Assembly: GCF_000720925.1 (NCBI RefSeq)
Contig: NZ_JOEE01000004.1
Coordinates: 186,001 to 250,000 of the forward strand
Length of the DNA stretch: 64,000 bases
Source of the DNA: Phycicoccus jejuensis
Lineage (GTDB): Bacteria; Actinomycetota; Actinomycetes; Actinomycetales; Dermatophilaceae
Direction: 5' to 3'
The notes under the pieces were generated by a model. It searched no databases. It was not told the DNA's origin and saw only the letters and a list, made by a program, of their open reading frames with translations. Positions 1-9,378 of this stretch are shown here, in pieces. Made by a program: the position numbers and the translations under genes. The stretch's first letter is position 1, and every line of letters begins with the position of its first letter.

Positions 1-1
1 C

Positions 2-1069
2 CGGCAGATCCCGGTCGCGGGCGGCCTCGACGTGACCTTCCGCGAGGCGCTCGGCGTCGTCGGCATCATCGTCCCCTGGAACTTCCCGATGCCGATCATG
101 GGCTGGGGGATGGCCCCCGCGCTGGCCGCCGGCAACACCGTCGTGCTCAAGCCGGCCGAGCTCACCCCGCTCACGGCGATGCGCATCGGCGAGCTCGCGC
201 TCGAGGCCGGCCTCCCCGAGGGTGTGCTGCAGGTCCTGCCCGGCGCCGGCGCCGTCGTCGGCGAGCGCTTCGTCACCCACCCCGACGTCCGCAAGATCGC
301 CTTCACCGGCTCGACCCGGGTCGGGCAGGGGATCATGCGCGGCGCTGCGGAGCACCTCAAGCGGGTGACGCTCGAGCTCGGCGGCAAGTCCGCCAACGTC
401 GTCTTCGCCGACGCCGACCTCGACAAGGCGGCGGCCGCGGCCCCGATGAGCTTCCTCGACAACGCCGGCCAGGACTGCTGCGCCCGCACCCGGATCCTCG
501 TGCAGCGCAGCGTCCTCGACGCGTTCATGGAGCGCTTCGAGACCGCCGTCCGCGACGTCGTCGTCGGCGACCCGGGGGACGAGGCGACGCAGATGGGCCC
601 GCTCGTCAGCGAGCGGCAGCGCGAGACCGTCCGCGGCTACGTCGACGGCACCGACGGGCACGACGCGGTCGACGTCGCGTTCCGGGGCAGCGCCCCCGAG
701 GGCGCCGGCTGGTGGTACCCGCCGACCGTCGTCCTGCCCTCGGGCACCGAGGACCGGATCTGGCGCGAGGAGGTCTTCGGGCCGGTCGTCGCCGTGCTGC
801 CGTTCGAGGACGAGGCGGAGGCCGTCGCGATGGCCAACGACAGCGCCTACGGGCTCTCGGGCTCGATCTGGACGCGGGACGTCGGCCGGGCCCTGCGCGT
901 CTCGCGGGGCATCGAGGCGGGCAACCTCTCGGTCAACAGCCACTCGTCGGTCCGCTACTCCACGCCCTTCGGCGGGTTCAAGCAGAGCGGCATCGGCCGT
1001 GAGCTCGGGCCCGACGCCCTCGACGCGTTCACCGAGGTGAAGAACGTCTTCATCTCCACCGAGGACTGA
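2..1069 (+). CDS. aldehyde dehydrogenase, 5'-truncated by window edge
   Basis: NAD(P)-dependent oxidation of an aldehyde to its acid. The frame is open to the left edge, so the start and roughly the first 130 residues of this ~490-residue family lie outside; 355 residues are visible. Seen: IVPWNFP near visible residue 24, FTGSTRVG, the catalytic glutamate in LELGGKSAN, the catalytic cysteine in NAGQDCCA, and the C-terminal FGGFKQSGIGRE. The GTG at 32 is internal, not a start. An SDR gene follows after 51 bp and then a PuuD-like peptidase, a set that resembles putrescine catabolism, where PuuC is the aldehyde dehydrogenase. That substrate is inference from neighbours only; betaine-aldehyde or other aldehydes are equally possible. 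Confidence 0.93.
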   Translation, partial: RQIPVAGGLDVTFREALGVVGIIVPWNFPMPIMGWGMAPALAAGNTVVLKPAELTPLTAMRIGELALEAGLPEGVLQVLPGAGAVVGERFVTHPDVRKIAFTGSTRVGQGIMRGAAEHLKRVTLELGGKSANVVFADADLDKAAAAAPMSFLDNAGQDCCARTRILVQRSVLDAFMERFETAVRDVVVGDPGDEATQMGPLVSERQRETVRGYVDGTDGHDAVDVAFRGSAPEGAGWWYPPTVVLPSGTEDRIWREEVFGPVVAVLPFEDEAEAVAMANDSAYGLSGSIWTRDVGRALRVSRGIEAGNLSVNSHSSVRYSTPFGGFKQSGIGRELGPDALDAFTEVKNVFISTED

Positions 1070-1120
1070 GCGCCGCTCCACCCGACCACCCACCGCACCA
1101 CCCAGCACCGAGGAGAGAAC

Positions 1121-1888
1121 ATGTCAGGCAGGCTCGCGGGCAAGGTCGCCGTCGTCACCGGCGGCTGCTCCGGCATCGGCCTCGCGACCGTGCGTCGCTT
1201 CGCCGAGGAGGGCGCGACCGTCGTCGTCGCCGACCTCGCGGACGAGGCGGGCGAGGCCCTCGCCGCCGAGATCGGCGGCACGTACGTGCACTGCGACGTC
1301 GCGTCCAAGGACGACGTCGACGCCCTCTTCGCCACGGCGAAGGAGAAGCACGGCCGGGTCGACATCGCCTTCAACAACGCGGGGATCAGCCCGCCCGACG
1401 ACGACTCGATCCTCGACACCGACCTCGACGCGTGGCGCCGGGTGCAGGAGGTCAACCTCACCTCGGTGTACCTCTGCTGCAAGGCGGTCATCCCGATGAT
1501 GCGCGAGCAGGGCGGCGGCTCGATCATCAACACGGCGAGCTTCGTCGCGGTCATGGGTGCGGCGACGTCGCAGATCTCGTACTCCGCATCCAAGGGCGGC
1601 GTCCTGTCGATGACCCGCGAGCTCGGCGTGCAGTTCGCCCGCGAGGGCATCCGGGTCAACGCCCTCTGCCCGGGCCCGGTCAACACGCCGCTGCTCAAGG
1701 AGCTGTTCGCCAAGGACGCCGAGCGCGCCGCGCGCCGCCTCGTCCACGTGCCGATGGGTCGCTTCGGCGAGCCGGAGGAGATGGCGAACGCGGTGCTCTT
1801 CCTCGCCTCGGACGAGTCGAGCTTCATGACCGCCTCGACCTTCCTCGTCGACGGCGGCATCTCGGGCGCCTACGTCACGCCGCTCTGA
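1121..1888 (+). CDS. SDR-family NAD(P)-dependent oxidoreductase
   Basis: Classical short-chain dehydrogenase/reductase of 255 residues, the usual length. Seen: cofactor motif TGGCSGIG near residue 14, NNAG near residue 87, the catalytic Tyr and Lys in YSASKGG near residue 154, and PGPVNTPL after it. The ATG at 1121 follows the purine-rich GAGGAGAGA. It lies 51 bp after the aldehyde dehydrogenase and 8 bp before the PuuD-like gene, so all three probably form one operon. The family reduces or oxidises many alcohols and ketones; FabG-like annotation is possible but nothing points to fatty-acid synthesis here. Confidence 0.9.
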   Translation: MSGRLAGKVAVVTGGCSGIGLATVRRFAEEGATVVVADLADEAGEALAAEIGGTYVHCDVASKDDVDALFATAKEKHGRVDIAFNNAGISPPDDDSILDTDLDAWRRVQEVNLTSVYLCCKAVIPMMREQGGGSIINTASFVAVMGAATSQISYSASKGGVLSMTRELGVQFAREGIRVNALCPGPVNTPLLKELFAKDAERAARRLVHVPMGRFGEPEEMANAVLFLASDESSFMTASTFLVDGGISGAYVTPL

Positions 1889-1896
1889 GCCCGGCC

Positions 1897-2643
1897 GTGC
1901 CCACCCACCGCCCGGTCATCGGGATCACCTGCTACGTCGAGGACGTCGACCGCTACCCCTGGGTGGGGCAGCGCAGCGTCGTCCTGCCGCACCGGTACGT
2001 CGCGCAGGTCGAGGCGGCGGGTGGGGTGGCCGTCGTCCTGCCCCCGCGACCCGACGTCGACGGGGCGCTCGCCCGCTCGGTGCTCGAGCGCGTGGACGGG
2101 CTCGTCGTCGCCGGGGGAGCGGACGTCGAGGCCGGCCGCTACGGCGCGCAGCCGCACCCCACCTCCCAGGCGCCGCGGCCCGACCGCGACGCCTGGGAGA
2201 CGGCCCTGGTCCGGGCGGCTGCGGAGGTCGACCTGCCGGTCCTCGGCGTCTGCCGGGGGATGCAGGTGATGGCCGTCGCGGACGGCGGGACGCTGGAGCA
2301 GCACCTGCCGGACCGCGTCGGGCACGAGGCGCACTGCCCGAGCCCCGGCGTCTACACCTCGCACCACGTCGACCCGGTGCCGGGGAGCCTCCTCGCGTCC
2401 GTCGTCGGCGAGCTGCCGCTCGACGTGCCGACCTACCACCACCAGGCGGTGCTCGCGTCCTCCCTTGAGGGGTCGGGCTGGGTGCCGGCGGCGTGGCACG
2501 GCGACGGGACGCTCGAGGCGATGGAGGACCCGCGGGCCCGCTTCCGCCTCGGGGTGCAGTGGCACGCCGAGGAGGGGGAGCTCGCCGACCTGTTCGTCGC
2601 GCTCGTCCGCGCGGCGGCCGACGTGGCGGCGCTCCGGCCCTGA
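1897..2643 (+). CDS. gamma-glutamyl-gamma-aminobutyrate hydrolase-like class I amidotransferase (peptidase C26)
   Basis: Predicted 248-residue cytoplasmic hydrolase of gamma-glutamyl amides, like PuuD, which frees GABA from gamma-glutamyl-GABA. Seen: the nucleophilic elbow GVCRGMQVM near residue 118 with its cysteine, and the catalytic His and Glu in VQWHAEE near residue 224. PVIGITCY at the N-terminus and VDGLVVAGGADV are typical of the family. The GTG at 1897 gives the expected length and follows the SDR stop by 8 bp; the frame stays open upstream but those residues are read through the SDR gene. With the dehydrogenases it suggests a polyamine-degradation operon. Confidence 0.85.
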   Translation: MPTHRPVIGITCYVEDVDRYPWVGQRSVVLPHRYVAQVEAAGGVAVVLPPRPDVDGALARSVLERVDGLVVAGGADVEAGRYGAQPHPTSQAPRPDRDAWETALVRAAAEVDLPVLGVCRGMQVMAVADGGTLEQHLPDRVGHEAHCPSPGVYTSHHVDPVPGSLLASVVGELPLDVPTYHHQAVLASSLEGSGWVPAAWHGDGTLEAMEDPRARFRLGVQWHAEEGELADLFVALVRAAADVAALRP

Positions 2644-2695
2644 CCGACATCGTCTCGACAGGGTGGACGAGACCGCCACTGCCTGTCGCCGGGGT

Positions 2696-2701
2696 GACAA
2701 T
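2696..2701 (+). promoter_or_regulatory. -10 box of a leaderless MBL-fold gene
   Basis: GACAAT lies exactly 6 nt before the GTG at 2708, which would put the transcript start on the start codon. A 6-bp inverted repeat GTCTCG/CGAGAC (2652-2657, 2668-2673) sits just upstream and could be an operator or the end of the previous operon. Confidence 0.45.
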
Positions 2702-2707
2702 GGGCCG

Positions 2708-3832
2708 GTGAGCCGACTCAACAGACTGGCCGTCGCCGCCGGCGCCGCGAGCGCCCTCGGGGCCCTTGCCGCCGCCGGGCGCGGCGTGGGTGCCGCCATG
2801 GGGGCACGACCGGACGGGGTCCGCCTCGAGCGGATGCGGCGCTCGCCGCACTACCGCGCGGGCGCCTTCCACAACCGCCGCCGCGGGACGGCGTCGATGC
2901 CGACGAGCCAGCGCGACGTGCTCGAGCGCTACCGGGCCAACGCCGAGACGCGCCGGCCGGCGGGGCCCATCCCCGTCGTCAGCGCGCACCGCGAGCCCGC
3001 GACCGAGGGCCTGCACGTCACGTGGTTCGGTCACGCCAGCGCCCTCGTCGAGCTCGACGGCGTCCGCCTCCTGCTCGACCCGGTGTGGAGCGAGCGCTGC
3101 TCGCCGAGCCAGCACGTCGGCCCCCGACGCCTCCACGCGACCCCCGTGCCGCTCGAGGCGCTCGGGCGCATCGACGCCGTCGTCATCTCGCACGACCACT
3201 ACGACCACCTCGACATGGCGACCATCCAGGCGCTCGCCGCCGGCACCGACGCCGTCTTCGTCGTGCCGCTCGGCATCGGCGCGCACCTCGACGTCTGGGG
3301 CGTGCCCGGGGCGCGGGTCGTCGAGTGCGACTGGGGCGAGGGACACGACGTCCGCGGCGTGCGGGTGACCGCGGTCGAGTCGCAGCACTTCTCGGGTCGC
3401 GGCCTGCGCCGCGACGGGACGCTCTGGGCCTCGTGGGTGCTCGGCGGCCCCGGCGGGCGCGTGTTCTTCAGCGGCGACACCGGGTACTTCGACGGGTATG
3501 GCGGGATCGGGGCCGAGCACGGCCCGTTCGACGTCTCGCTCATGGCCGTCGGTGCCTATGACGCCGCGTGGCGCGACATCCACCTCGACCCCGAGGAGGC
3601 CGTCCGCGCGACCGTCGAGCTCGGCGGCGGCCTGCTGCTGCCGATCCACTGGTGCACCTTCGTGCTCGCCCCGCACCCGTGGGCCGAGCCGGTCGAGCGC
3701 CTGCTCGTCGCCGCGGCGACTGAGGGCGTCCCGGTCGCCGTCCCGCGCGTCGGCGACCGGGTCGACGTGGCGGACCCGCCCGGCCTCGACCCGTGGTGGG
3801 AAGCGGCGGCCGGCCTCCCCGTGCGAGCCTGA
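2708..3832 (+). CDS. MBL-fold metallohydrolase, NAPE-PLD/UlaG-like
   Basis: Zinc-dependent hydrolase of the metallo-beta-lactamase fold, 374 residues. Seen: VTWFGHASALVEL near residue 104, the metal motif SHDHYDHLD (HxHxDH) near residue 160, SGDTGYF near residue 258 and a late LPIHWCTF histidine. The order matches the N-acyl-phosphatidylethanolamine phospholipase D-like group, but substrate cannot be read from sequence. The N-terminal ~30 residues are Ala/Gly-rich and may be a weak signal or membrane-associated segment. The GTG at 2708 is chosen because a -10-like GACAAT ends 6 nt before it, implying its own leaderless transcript rather than membership of the preceding operon. Confidence 0.85.
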   Translation: MSRLNRLAVAAGAASALGALAAAGRGVGAAMGARPDGVRLERMRRSPHYRAGAFHNRRRGTASMPTSQRDVLERYRANAETRRPAGPIPVVSAHREPATEGLHVTWFGHASALVELDGVRLLLDPVWSERCSPSQHVGPRRLHATPVPLEALGRIDAVVISHDHYDHLDMATIQALAAGTDAVFVVPLGIGAHLDVWGVPGARVVECDWGEGHDVRGVRVTAVESQHFSGRGLRRDGTLWASWVLGGPGGRVFFSGDTGYFDGYGGIGAEHGPFDVSLMAVGAYDAAWRDIHLDPEEAVRATVELGGGLLLPIHWCTFVLAPHPWAEPVERLLVAAATEGVPVAVPRVGDRVDVADPPGLDPWWEAAAGLPVRA

Positions 3833-3854
3833 GCACCGCCCCCGCCCCGGACGG

Positions 3855-4401
3855 TCAGCCCGGACCCCGGCTCGTGGCCCGCACCGGGCCGCGGCGTCGA
3901 CGGCGGCGCGCCACCGCCTCGCGCAGGCGGAGCACGTCCTCGGTCGTGTGGTCGCTCCACCGCCCGGTGTCGGCGAGCTTGTAGGGCACGACACCGTCGG
4001 CGCGGGCCGCCCGCCGGGCCGCCGCCCCGGGCGCGGGTGGTGTCCCACAACGGGTTCAGCGCTGCGCCACGGTCGCCGGGGTCGCCGGCACCCACCCCGA
4101 GCACCACGCGGCCGCCGGAGAGGGCCTGCAGGGTCATGGCCCCCCGGGCGAGCCCGACGGGGTCCCGCGCGAGCAGCCCGGTGACCGTCGTCCCCAGCGT
4201 GACCTTCTGCGTCCGTCCCGCCACGAGAGCGAGGACCAGCCAGGGGTCGGAGGTCGAGGGGTCCTCACCGCGGTGGTAATCCAGGTAGTCCTCGAGGAAG
4301 ACGCCGTCCCAGCCGGCGCGCTCGGCCTCGACACCCAGCTCGACCAGCAGGTCGGCCGGGACGTCGTCGCCTCCGCAGGGGAGCTCGAGGCCGTACCTCA
4401 T
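3855..4401 (-). pseudogene. remnant of an LLM-class (luciferase-like) flavin-dependent oxidoreductase
   Basis: Starting at the ATG 4399-4401, about 117 codons encode a good LLM N-terminus (MRYGLELPC, AERAGWDGVFLEDYL, VTLGTTVTGLLARDP, LSGGRVVLGVGAG). Around 4020-4038 the frame then fails. A different minus-strand frame carries a typical LLM C-terminus (AARADGVVPYKLADTGRW, then TTEDVLRLREAV) and ends at the TGA 3855-3857. An intact member has about 300 residues, so the middle (roughly 120 residues) is deleted and the join is out of frame. A -10-like TACGGT still ends 6 nt before the ATG. Such enzymes often use FMN or F420. A single sequencing error cannot explain the missing middle. Confidence 0.8.
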
Positions 4402-4407
4402 CCCGCC

Positions 4408-4413
4408 ACCGTA
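4408..4413 (-). promoter_or_regulatory. -10 box of the LLM remnant
   Basis: On the minus strand TACGGT ends 6 nt before the ATG at 4401, the same leaderless spacing seen at intact genes. The decayed gene may therefore still be transcribed. Confidence 0.4.
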
Positions 4414-4489
4414 CGAGGACCCGGTGGCATCGAGCCGTCCGGCACCGCCACGATGTGGACGGGTGCTGGCCGCCGGTCCGGCCCCGTGC

Positions 4490-4495
4490 CACGCT
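4490..4495 (+). promoter_or_regulatory. -10 box in front of the cimA leader peptide
   Basis: CACGCT ends 6 nt before the GTG of the leader peptide at 4502, so transcription may begin on that codon. No convincing -35 box is visible. Confidence 0.35.
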
Positions 4496-4501
4496 GGGCC
4501 C

Positions 4502-4546
4502 GTGACGTTCCGTGACGCGGCCACCACCGCGATCATCATCGTGTAG
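4502..4546 (+). CDS. cimA leader peptide (14 residues, Ile-Ile-Ile-Val end)
   Basis: A 14-codon frame, GTG to TAG, reads MTFRDAATTAIIIV: three consecutive ATC (Ile) codons and a GTG (Val) codon directly before the stop, preceded by Thr/Ala codons. These are the end products and precursors of the pathway controlled by the downstream citramalate synthase. Directly after the stop come two perfect hairpins, the second a terminator. This is the layout of ribosome-mediated attenuation, known for ilv and leu operons in other actinobacteria and enterobacteria. Low charged tRNA-Ile would stall the ribosome on the Ile codons. The regulatory direction is inference. Confidence 0.75.
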   Translation: MTFRDAATTAIIIV

Positions 4547-4572
4547 CGCGACGAGAGCACTTCCTCGTCGCG
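4547..4572 (+). promoter_or_regulatory. leader hairpin immediately after the leader-peptide stop
   Basis: Perfect 9-bp stem CGCGACGAG / CTCGTCGCG (4547-4555 and 4564-4572) with an 8-nt loop, beginning on the base after the leader stop codon. A ribosome at the end of the leader would cover its 5' arm, so it is a candidate pause or protector hairpin. I could not identify a clean antiterminator pairing by eye. Confidence 0.65.
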
Positions 4573-4573
4573 C

Positions 4574-4601
4574 AGACCTCCCGCACCCCGGGAGGTCTTT
4601 T
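4574..4601 (+). terminator. attenuator terminator upstream of cimA
   Basis: Perfect 9-bp stem AGACCTCCC / GGGAGGTCT (4574-4582, 4590-4598) with a 7-nt loop, followed by TTTT, a classic intrinsic terminator. It lies 28 bp after the leader-peptide stop and 177 bp before cimA, with nothing upstream on this strand to terminate except the leader transcript, so its role is best explained as attenuation. Confidence 0.8.
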
Positions 4602-4724
4602 CGTTGGGAGGGACGTCACCCGGGAGGGTGCGGCCGGACCGACGGAGACGGTCGACCGCCCACCCCCGCGGGCGACCGGGCACCGGCGAGGCGATGATGG
4701 AGCACGAAGCACCACGCGTCGACG

Positions 4725-4746
4725 CCCCGGCCCGCACGGGCCGGGG
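4725..4746 (+). other. GC-rich inverted repeat in the cimA leader
   Basis: Perfect inverted repeat CCCCGGCCCG / CGGGCCGGGG with a 2-nt centre, 32 bp before the cimA start. It has no T-run. It could modulate translation of cimA or be an operator; nothing else in the leader (4602-4778) is recognisable. Confidence 0.45.
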
Positions 4747-4778
4747 CACGGGCGCCGGGAGACCGGCCTGACTCGCGG

Positions 4779-6380
4779 ATGGATCCGATGACCGACCTGC
4801 ACGTGTACGACACGACCCTGCGTGACGGGGCGCAGCAGGAGGGGCTCAACCTCTCCGTCGCCGACAAGATGGCGATCGCGGCGCACCTCGACGAGCTCGG
4901 GGTCGGCTACATCGAGGGCGGCTGGCCGGGGGCCAACCCCAAGGACACCGAGTTCTTCGCCCGGGCCGCACGCGACCTGCGGCTGCACAACGCCACCCTC
5001 GCCGCGTTCGGGGCCACGCGCCGGGCCGGCGGCCGTGCCGACACCGACCCGCTGGTGCGCGCGCTCCTCGACAGCCGGGCGCAGGTCGTCACGCTCGTCG
5101 CCAAGTCGCACACCGGGCACGTCGAGCGCGCCCTGCGCACGACGCTCGCCGAGAACCTCGAGATGGTCCGCGACACCGTCTCCTTCCTCGTCGGGGAGGG
5201 CCGCCGGGTCTTCCTCGACGCCGAGCACTTCTTCGACGGCTACCGCACCGACCGCGACTACGCGCTCGAGGTCGTCCGGGCCGCGATGGAGTCCGGCGCG
5301 GAGGTCGCGGCCCTCTGCGACACCAACGGCGGGCTGCTGCCCGGCGAGGTCGGCGGCATCGTCGACGACGTCGTCCGCTCGACCGGCGCGCGCGTGGGCA
5401 TCCACTGCCACAACGACACCGGCTGCGCCGTCGCCAACTCGATGGCCGCCGTCGACGCCGGCGCCACGCACGTGCAGGGCACGGTCAACGGCTACGGGGA
5501 GCGCACCGGCAACGCCGACCTGCTGACCGTCGTCGCCAACCTCCAGCTCAAGCAGGGCCGCGCGCTCCTCGAGCCGCACCGCCTCCAGGAGGCGACCCGG
5601 ATCGCGCACGCCATCGCCGAGGTGACCAACGTGCCGGCGTACTCGCGCCAGCCGTACGTCGGCTCGAGCGCGTTCGCGCACAAGGCCGGCCTGCACGCGA
5701 GCGCCATCAAGGTCGACCCCGACCTCTACCAGCACCTCGACCCCAAGCACGTCGGCAACGACATGCGGATGCTCGTCTCCGACATGGCCGGGCGCGCGTC
5801 CATCGAGCTGAAGTCCCGCGAGCTCGGCTTCGACCTCGACGCCTCCGACGAGGCGGACGCCGCGACGCTGCGCCGGGTGCTCGCCGCCGTCAAGGAGAAG
5901 GAGCTGCGCGGGTACACCTTCGACGCCGCCGACGCCAGCTTCGAGCTGCTGCTGCGCCGCGAGCTCGACGGCGGCCTGCCCGCGTTCTTCGAGACCGAGT
6001 CGTGGCGGGTCATCACCGACGCGCGGGGCGACGAGGACGCGCTGTCCGAGGCCACCGTCAAGGTGCGCGCGGCGGGGGAGCGGCACGTCGAGACCGGCGA
6101 GGGCAACGGGCCGGTCAACGCGCTCGACCACGCGCTGCGGGCCGCGCTCGCCACCACCTACCCGGAGCTCGCCGGCCTCGAGCTCATCGACTACAAGGTG
6201 CGCATCCTCGACGCCGCCCACGGCACCGACGCCGTGACGCGCGTGCTCATCGAGACCTCCGACGGCACGACGTCGTGGACGACGATCGGGGTCGCGGCGA
6301 ACATCCTCGAGGCGAGCTGGGACGCGCTCGTCGAGTCGGTCACCTACGGGCTGGTCCGCGCGCAGGTGCCGCCCCGCTGA
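4779..6380 (+). CDS. cimA: citramalate synthase
   Basis: Condenses pyruvate and acetyl-CoA to (R)-citramalate, the entry to the threonine-independent isoleucine route. 533 residues, the size of the CimA subfamily. Seen: YDTTLRDGAQQEG at residue 8 (HMGL-like TIM barrel, metal Asp), GIHCHNDTGCAVAN near residue 206 with the metal-binding HxH, GNADL, and FAHKAGLHASAI near residue 300, followed by the LeuA-type regulatory domain from about residue 390. ATG at 4788 is an alternative start with a closer purine-rich stretch. The upstream Ile/Val leader peptide and terminator fit regulation by isoleucine supply. It converges on the ABC ATPase gene with only 6 bp between stops. Confidence 0.93.
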   Translation: MDPMTDLHVYDTTLRDGAQQEGLNLSVADKMAIAAHLDELGVGYIEGGWPGANPKDTEFFARAARDLRLHNATLAAFGATRRAGGRADTDPLVRALLDSRAQVVTLVAKSHTGHVERALRTTLAENLEMVRDTVSFLVGEGRRVFLDAEHFFDGYRTDRDYALEVVRAAMESGAEVAALCDTNGGLLPGEVGGIVDDVVRSTGARVGIHCHNDTGCAVANSMAAVDAGATHVQGTVNGYGERTGNADLLTVVANLQLKQGRALLEPHRLQEATRIAHAIAEVTNVPAYSRQPYVGSSAFAHKAGLHASAIKVDPDLYQHLDPKHVGNDMRMLVSDMAGRASIELKSRELGFDLDASDEADAATLRRVLAAVKEKELRGYTFDAADASFELLLRRELDGGLPAFFETESWRVITDARGDEDALSEATVKVRAAGERHVETGEGNGPVNALDHALRAALATTYPELAGLELIDYKVRILDAAHGTDAVTRVLIETSDGTTSWTTIGVAANILEASWDALVESVTYGLVRAQVPPR

Positions 6381-6386
6381 CGCGCG

Positions 6387-7571
<1,185 letters not shown>

Positions 7572-7603
7572 GGGGTGCTCCTTCGTGGTCCGGGTCGCGG
7601 GCG

Positions 7604-8443
7604 TCAGCCCTTGACCGCTCCCGAGGTGAGGCCGGCGACGATCCGCCGCTGGAAGAACAGGACGAACAGGACGATCGGGATGGTGATGACGACGGCGGCG
7701 GCCGCGATGGCCGCGGTGGGCTTCTCGAACGTCGTCGCGCCGGTGAAGTACGACATCGCGGCGGGCACGGTGCGCGCCGAGTTGGTCGAGGTGAGCGAGA
7801 TCGCGAAGAGGAAGTCGTTCCAGCAGGCGATGAAGACGAGGATCGCCGTCGTGAAGACGCCCGGGAGGGCGAGCGGGGCGATGACCCGGCGGAACGCCTG
7901 GTAGGGCGTGGCGCCGTCCATCTGGGCGGCCTTCTCGAGCTCCCAGGGGATCTCGCGGAAGAACGCCGACAGGGTGTAGATGCCCAGCGGCAGGGCGAAG
8001 GTGATGTACGGGAGGATGAGCCCGGGCCAGGTGTCGAAGATGCCGATCGCCGTCTCGATCTTGAACAGCGGTGTCACGAGGGCGATCTGGGGGAACATCG
8101 AGATGAGGAGCGACGTCGCGACGATCGCCCGCTTGCCGGGGAACTCGAGCCGGGCGATGGCGTAGGCGGCCATCGTCGCGAGCGTCAGGGCGATGCCGGT
8201 GGCGATGAGGCAGATGCCGATCGAGTTGACCAGTGCCCGGATGAAGTCGCTGTTCCGGAAGATGTCGCTGTAGGCGGTGGTGTCCGGGTTGAGCGGCAGG
8301 AAGTTGCCGTCGTTGAGGGTGTCGTCGCCCTTGAGCGAGAGCGAGATGATCCAGATGATCGGGACGAAGGCGTAGACGAGGACGATCGCGTTGGCGACGC
8401 TCCAGCCGATGCGTCGCTGGGGGGTGATGGGGACTGCAGTCAT
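7604..8443 (-). CDS. sugar ABC transporter permease, MalG type
   Basis: 279-residue inner-membrane permease with about six hydrophobic segments and the EAA-loop region [18 protein letters not shown] near residue 190, which contacts the ATPase. Starts at the ATG 8441-8443, whose ATGA overlaps the stop of the other permease by 4 bp, indicating translational coupling. The C-terminus [17 protein letters not shown] is typical of MalG/SugB proteins. Confidence 0.92.
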   Translation of the reverse strand: MTAVPITPQRRIGWSVANAIVLVYAFVPIIWIISLSLKGDDTLNDGNFLPLNPDTTAYSDIFRNSDFIRALVNSIGICLIATGIALTLATMAAYAIARLEFPGKRAIVATSLLISMFPQIALVTPLFKIETAIGIFDTWPGLILPYITFALPLGIYTLSAFFREIPWELEKAAQMDGATPYQAFRRVIAPLALPGVFTTAILVFIACWNDFLFAISLTSTNSARTVPAAMSYFTGATTFEKPTAAIAAAAVVITIPIVLFVLFFQRRIVAGLTSGAVKG

Positions 8444-9378
8444 CGGGACCCGCTCCCTCCCGGGGCCGCGGCCCCGAACAGCTTGACGAACAGGAAGGCG
8501 ATGATCGCGGTGGTGATGAAGATGAGCACCGCCATCGTCGACCCGATGCCGAGGTTGAGGCCGCGAATCAGGTTGTTGTAGGCCACCATCGACACCGACG
8601 AGGTGTCGTTGCTGCCCCCGGTCAGCACGAAGATGTTGTCGAAGACGCGGAAGGCGTCGAGCGTGCGGAAGAGCAGCGCGACGAGGATCGACGGCTTGAT
8701 GAGCGGGACCGTGACGCGCCAGAACCGTTGCCACGCACTGGCTCCGTCCATCGAGGCGGCCTTGAGGAGGTCCTCGGGGACGAGCGCCAGGCCGGCCATG
8801 AGGAGCAGCGCCATGAAGGGCACCGTCTTCCAGACCTCGGCGAGGATGATGATCCAGATCGAGGGCCACCGGTCCGTCAGCGGTGCGGAGTCGCCGGCCA
8901 GCCAGCCGATGCCCTGGGTCCACGCGAAGCGCCACGAGAACGCGGCGACGACGGTGACGATGGCGTACGGCACGAGGGCCGAGGTGCGCACGAGCCCGCG
9001 GCCGACGAGGGTGCGGTGCATGACGAGCGCGAGCAGCATCCCGAGCACGAGCTCGGCGGCGGCGCCGATGACGGTGATGAACATCGTGATGCCGAAGGAC
9101 TGCCACCAGATCGGGCTCGTCAGCACGGTCACGTAGTTCGAGAGGCCGACGAACTCGTTGGCGTCCGGCTTGCGCAGGTCGGCCTTGAAGAACGACAGGT
9201 AGATCGCGTAGGCGATGGGGTAGGCCGCGACCGCGAGCATGACGAGCACGGCCGGGGCGCAGAGCATGAGCCCCAGGCGCTGCTCGGCGCGACGGCCCTC
9301 GCTGGCGCGCTTGCGGGCGATGACGAGGCCCTCGTCGGGCTCGGGAGCGGCGACCGCCGGCGGCGTCTGGGTGCTCAC
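8440..9378 (-). CDS. sugar ABC transporter permease, MalF type
   Basis: 312-residue permease with an N-terminal cytoplasmic stretch of ~37 residues and six predicted membrane segments (first about [20 protein letters not shown]). The EAA loop [17 protein letters not shown] lies near residue 210. The GTG at 9376-9378 is chosen because GTGA overlaps the stop of the binding-protein gene by 4 bp; the frame upstream is only a shadow of that gene. Partner of the MalG-type permease. Confidence 0.92.
   Translation of the reverse strand: MSTQTPPAVAAPEPDEGLVIARKRASEGRRAEQRLGLMLCAPAVLVMLAVAAYPIAYAIYLSFFKADLRKPDANEFVGLSNYVTVLTSPIWWQSFGITMFITVIGAAAELVLGMLLALVMHRTLVGRGLVRTSALVPYAIVTVVAAFSWRFAWTQGIGWLAGDSAPLTDRWPSIWIIILAEVWKTVPFMALLLMAGLALVPEDLLKAASMDGASAWQRFWRVTVPLIKPSILVALLFRTLDAFRVFDNIFVLTGGSNDTSSVSMVAYNNLIRGLNLGIGSTMAVLIFITTAIIAFLFVKLFGAAAPGGSGSR

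Noticed and set aside
3855..4401. LLM remnant explained by a single sequencing error
   Set aside because: Restoring the frame would still leave about 120 central residues missing.
4574..4601. T-box riboswitch upstream of cimA
   Set aside because: No T-box consensus or specifier stem is visible; the short Ile/Val frame ahead of the terminator fits peptide-mediated attenuation better.
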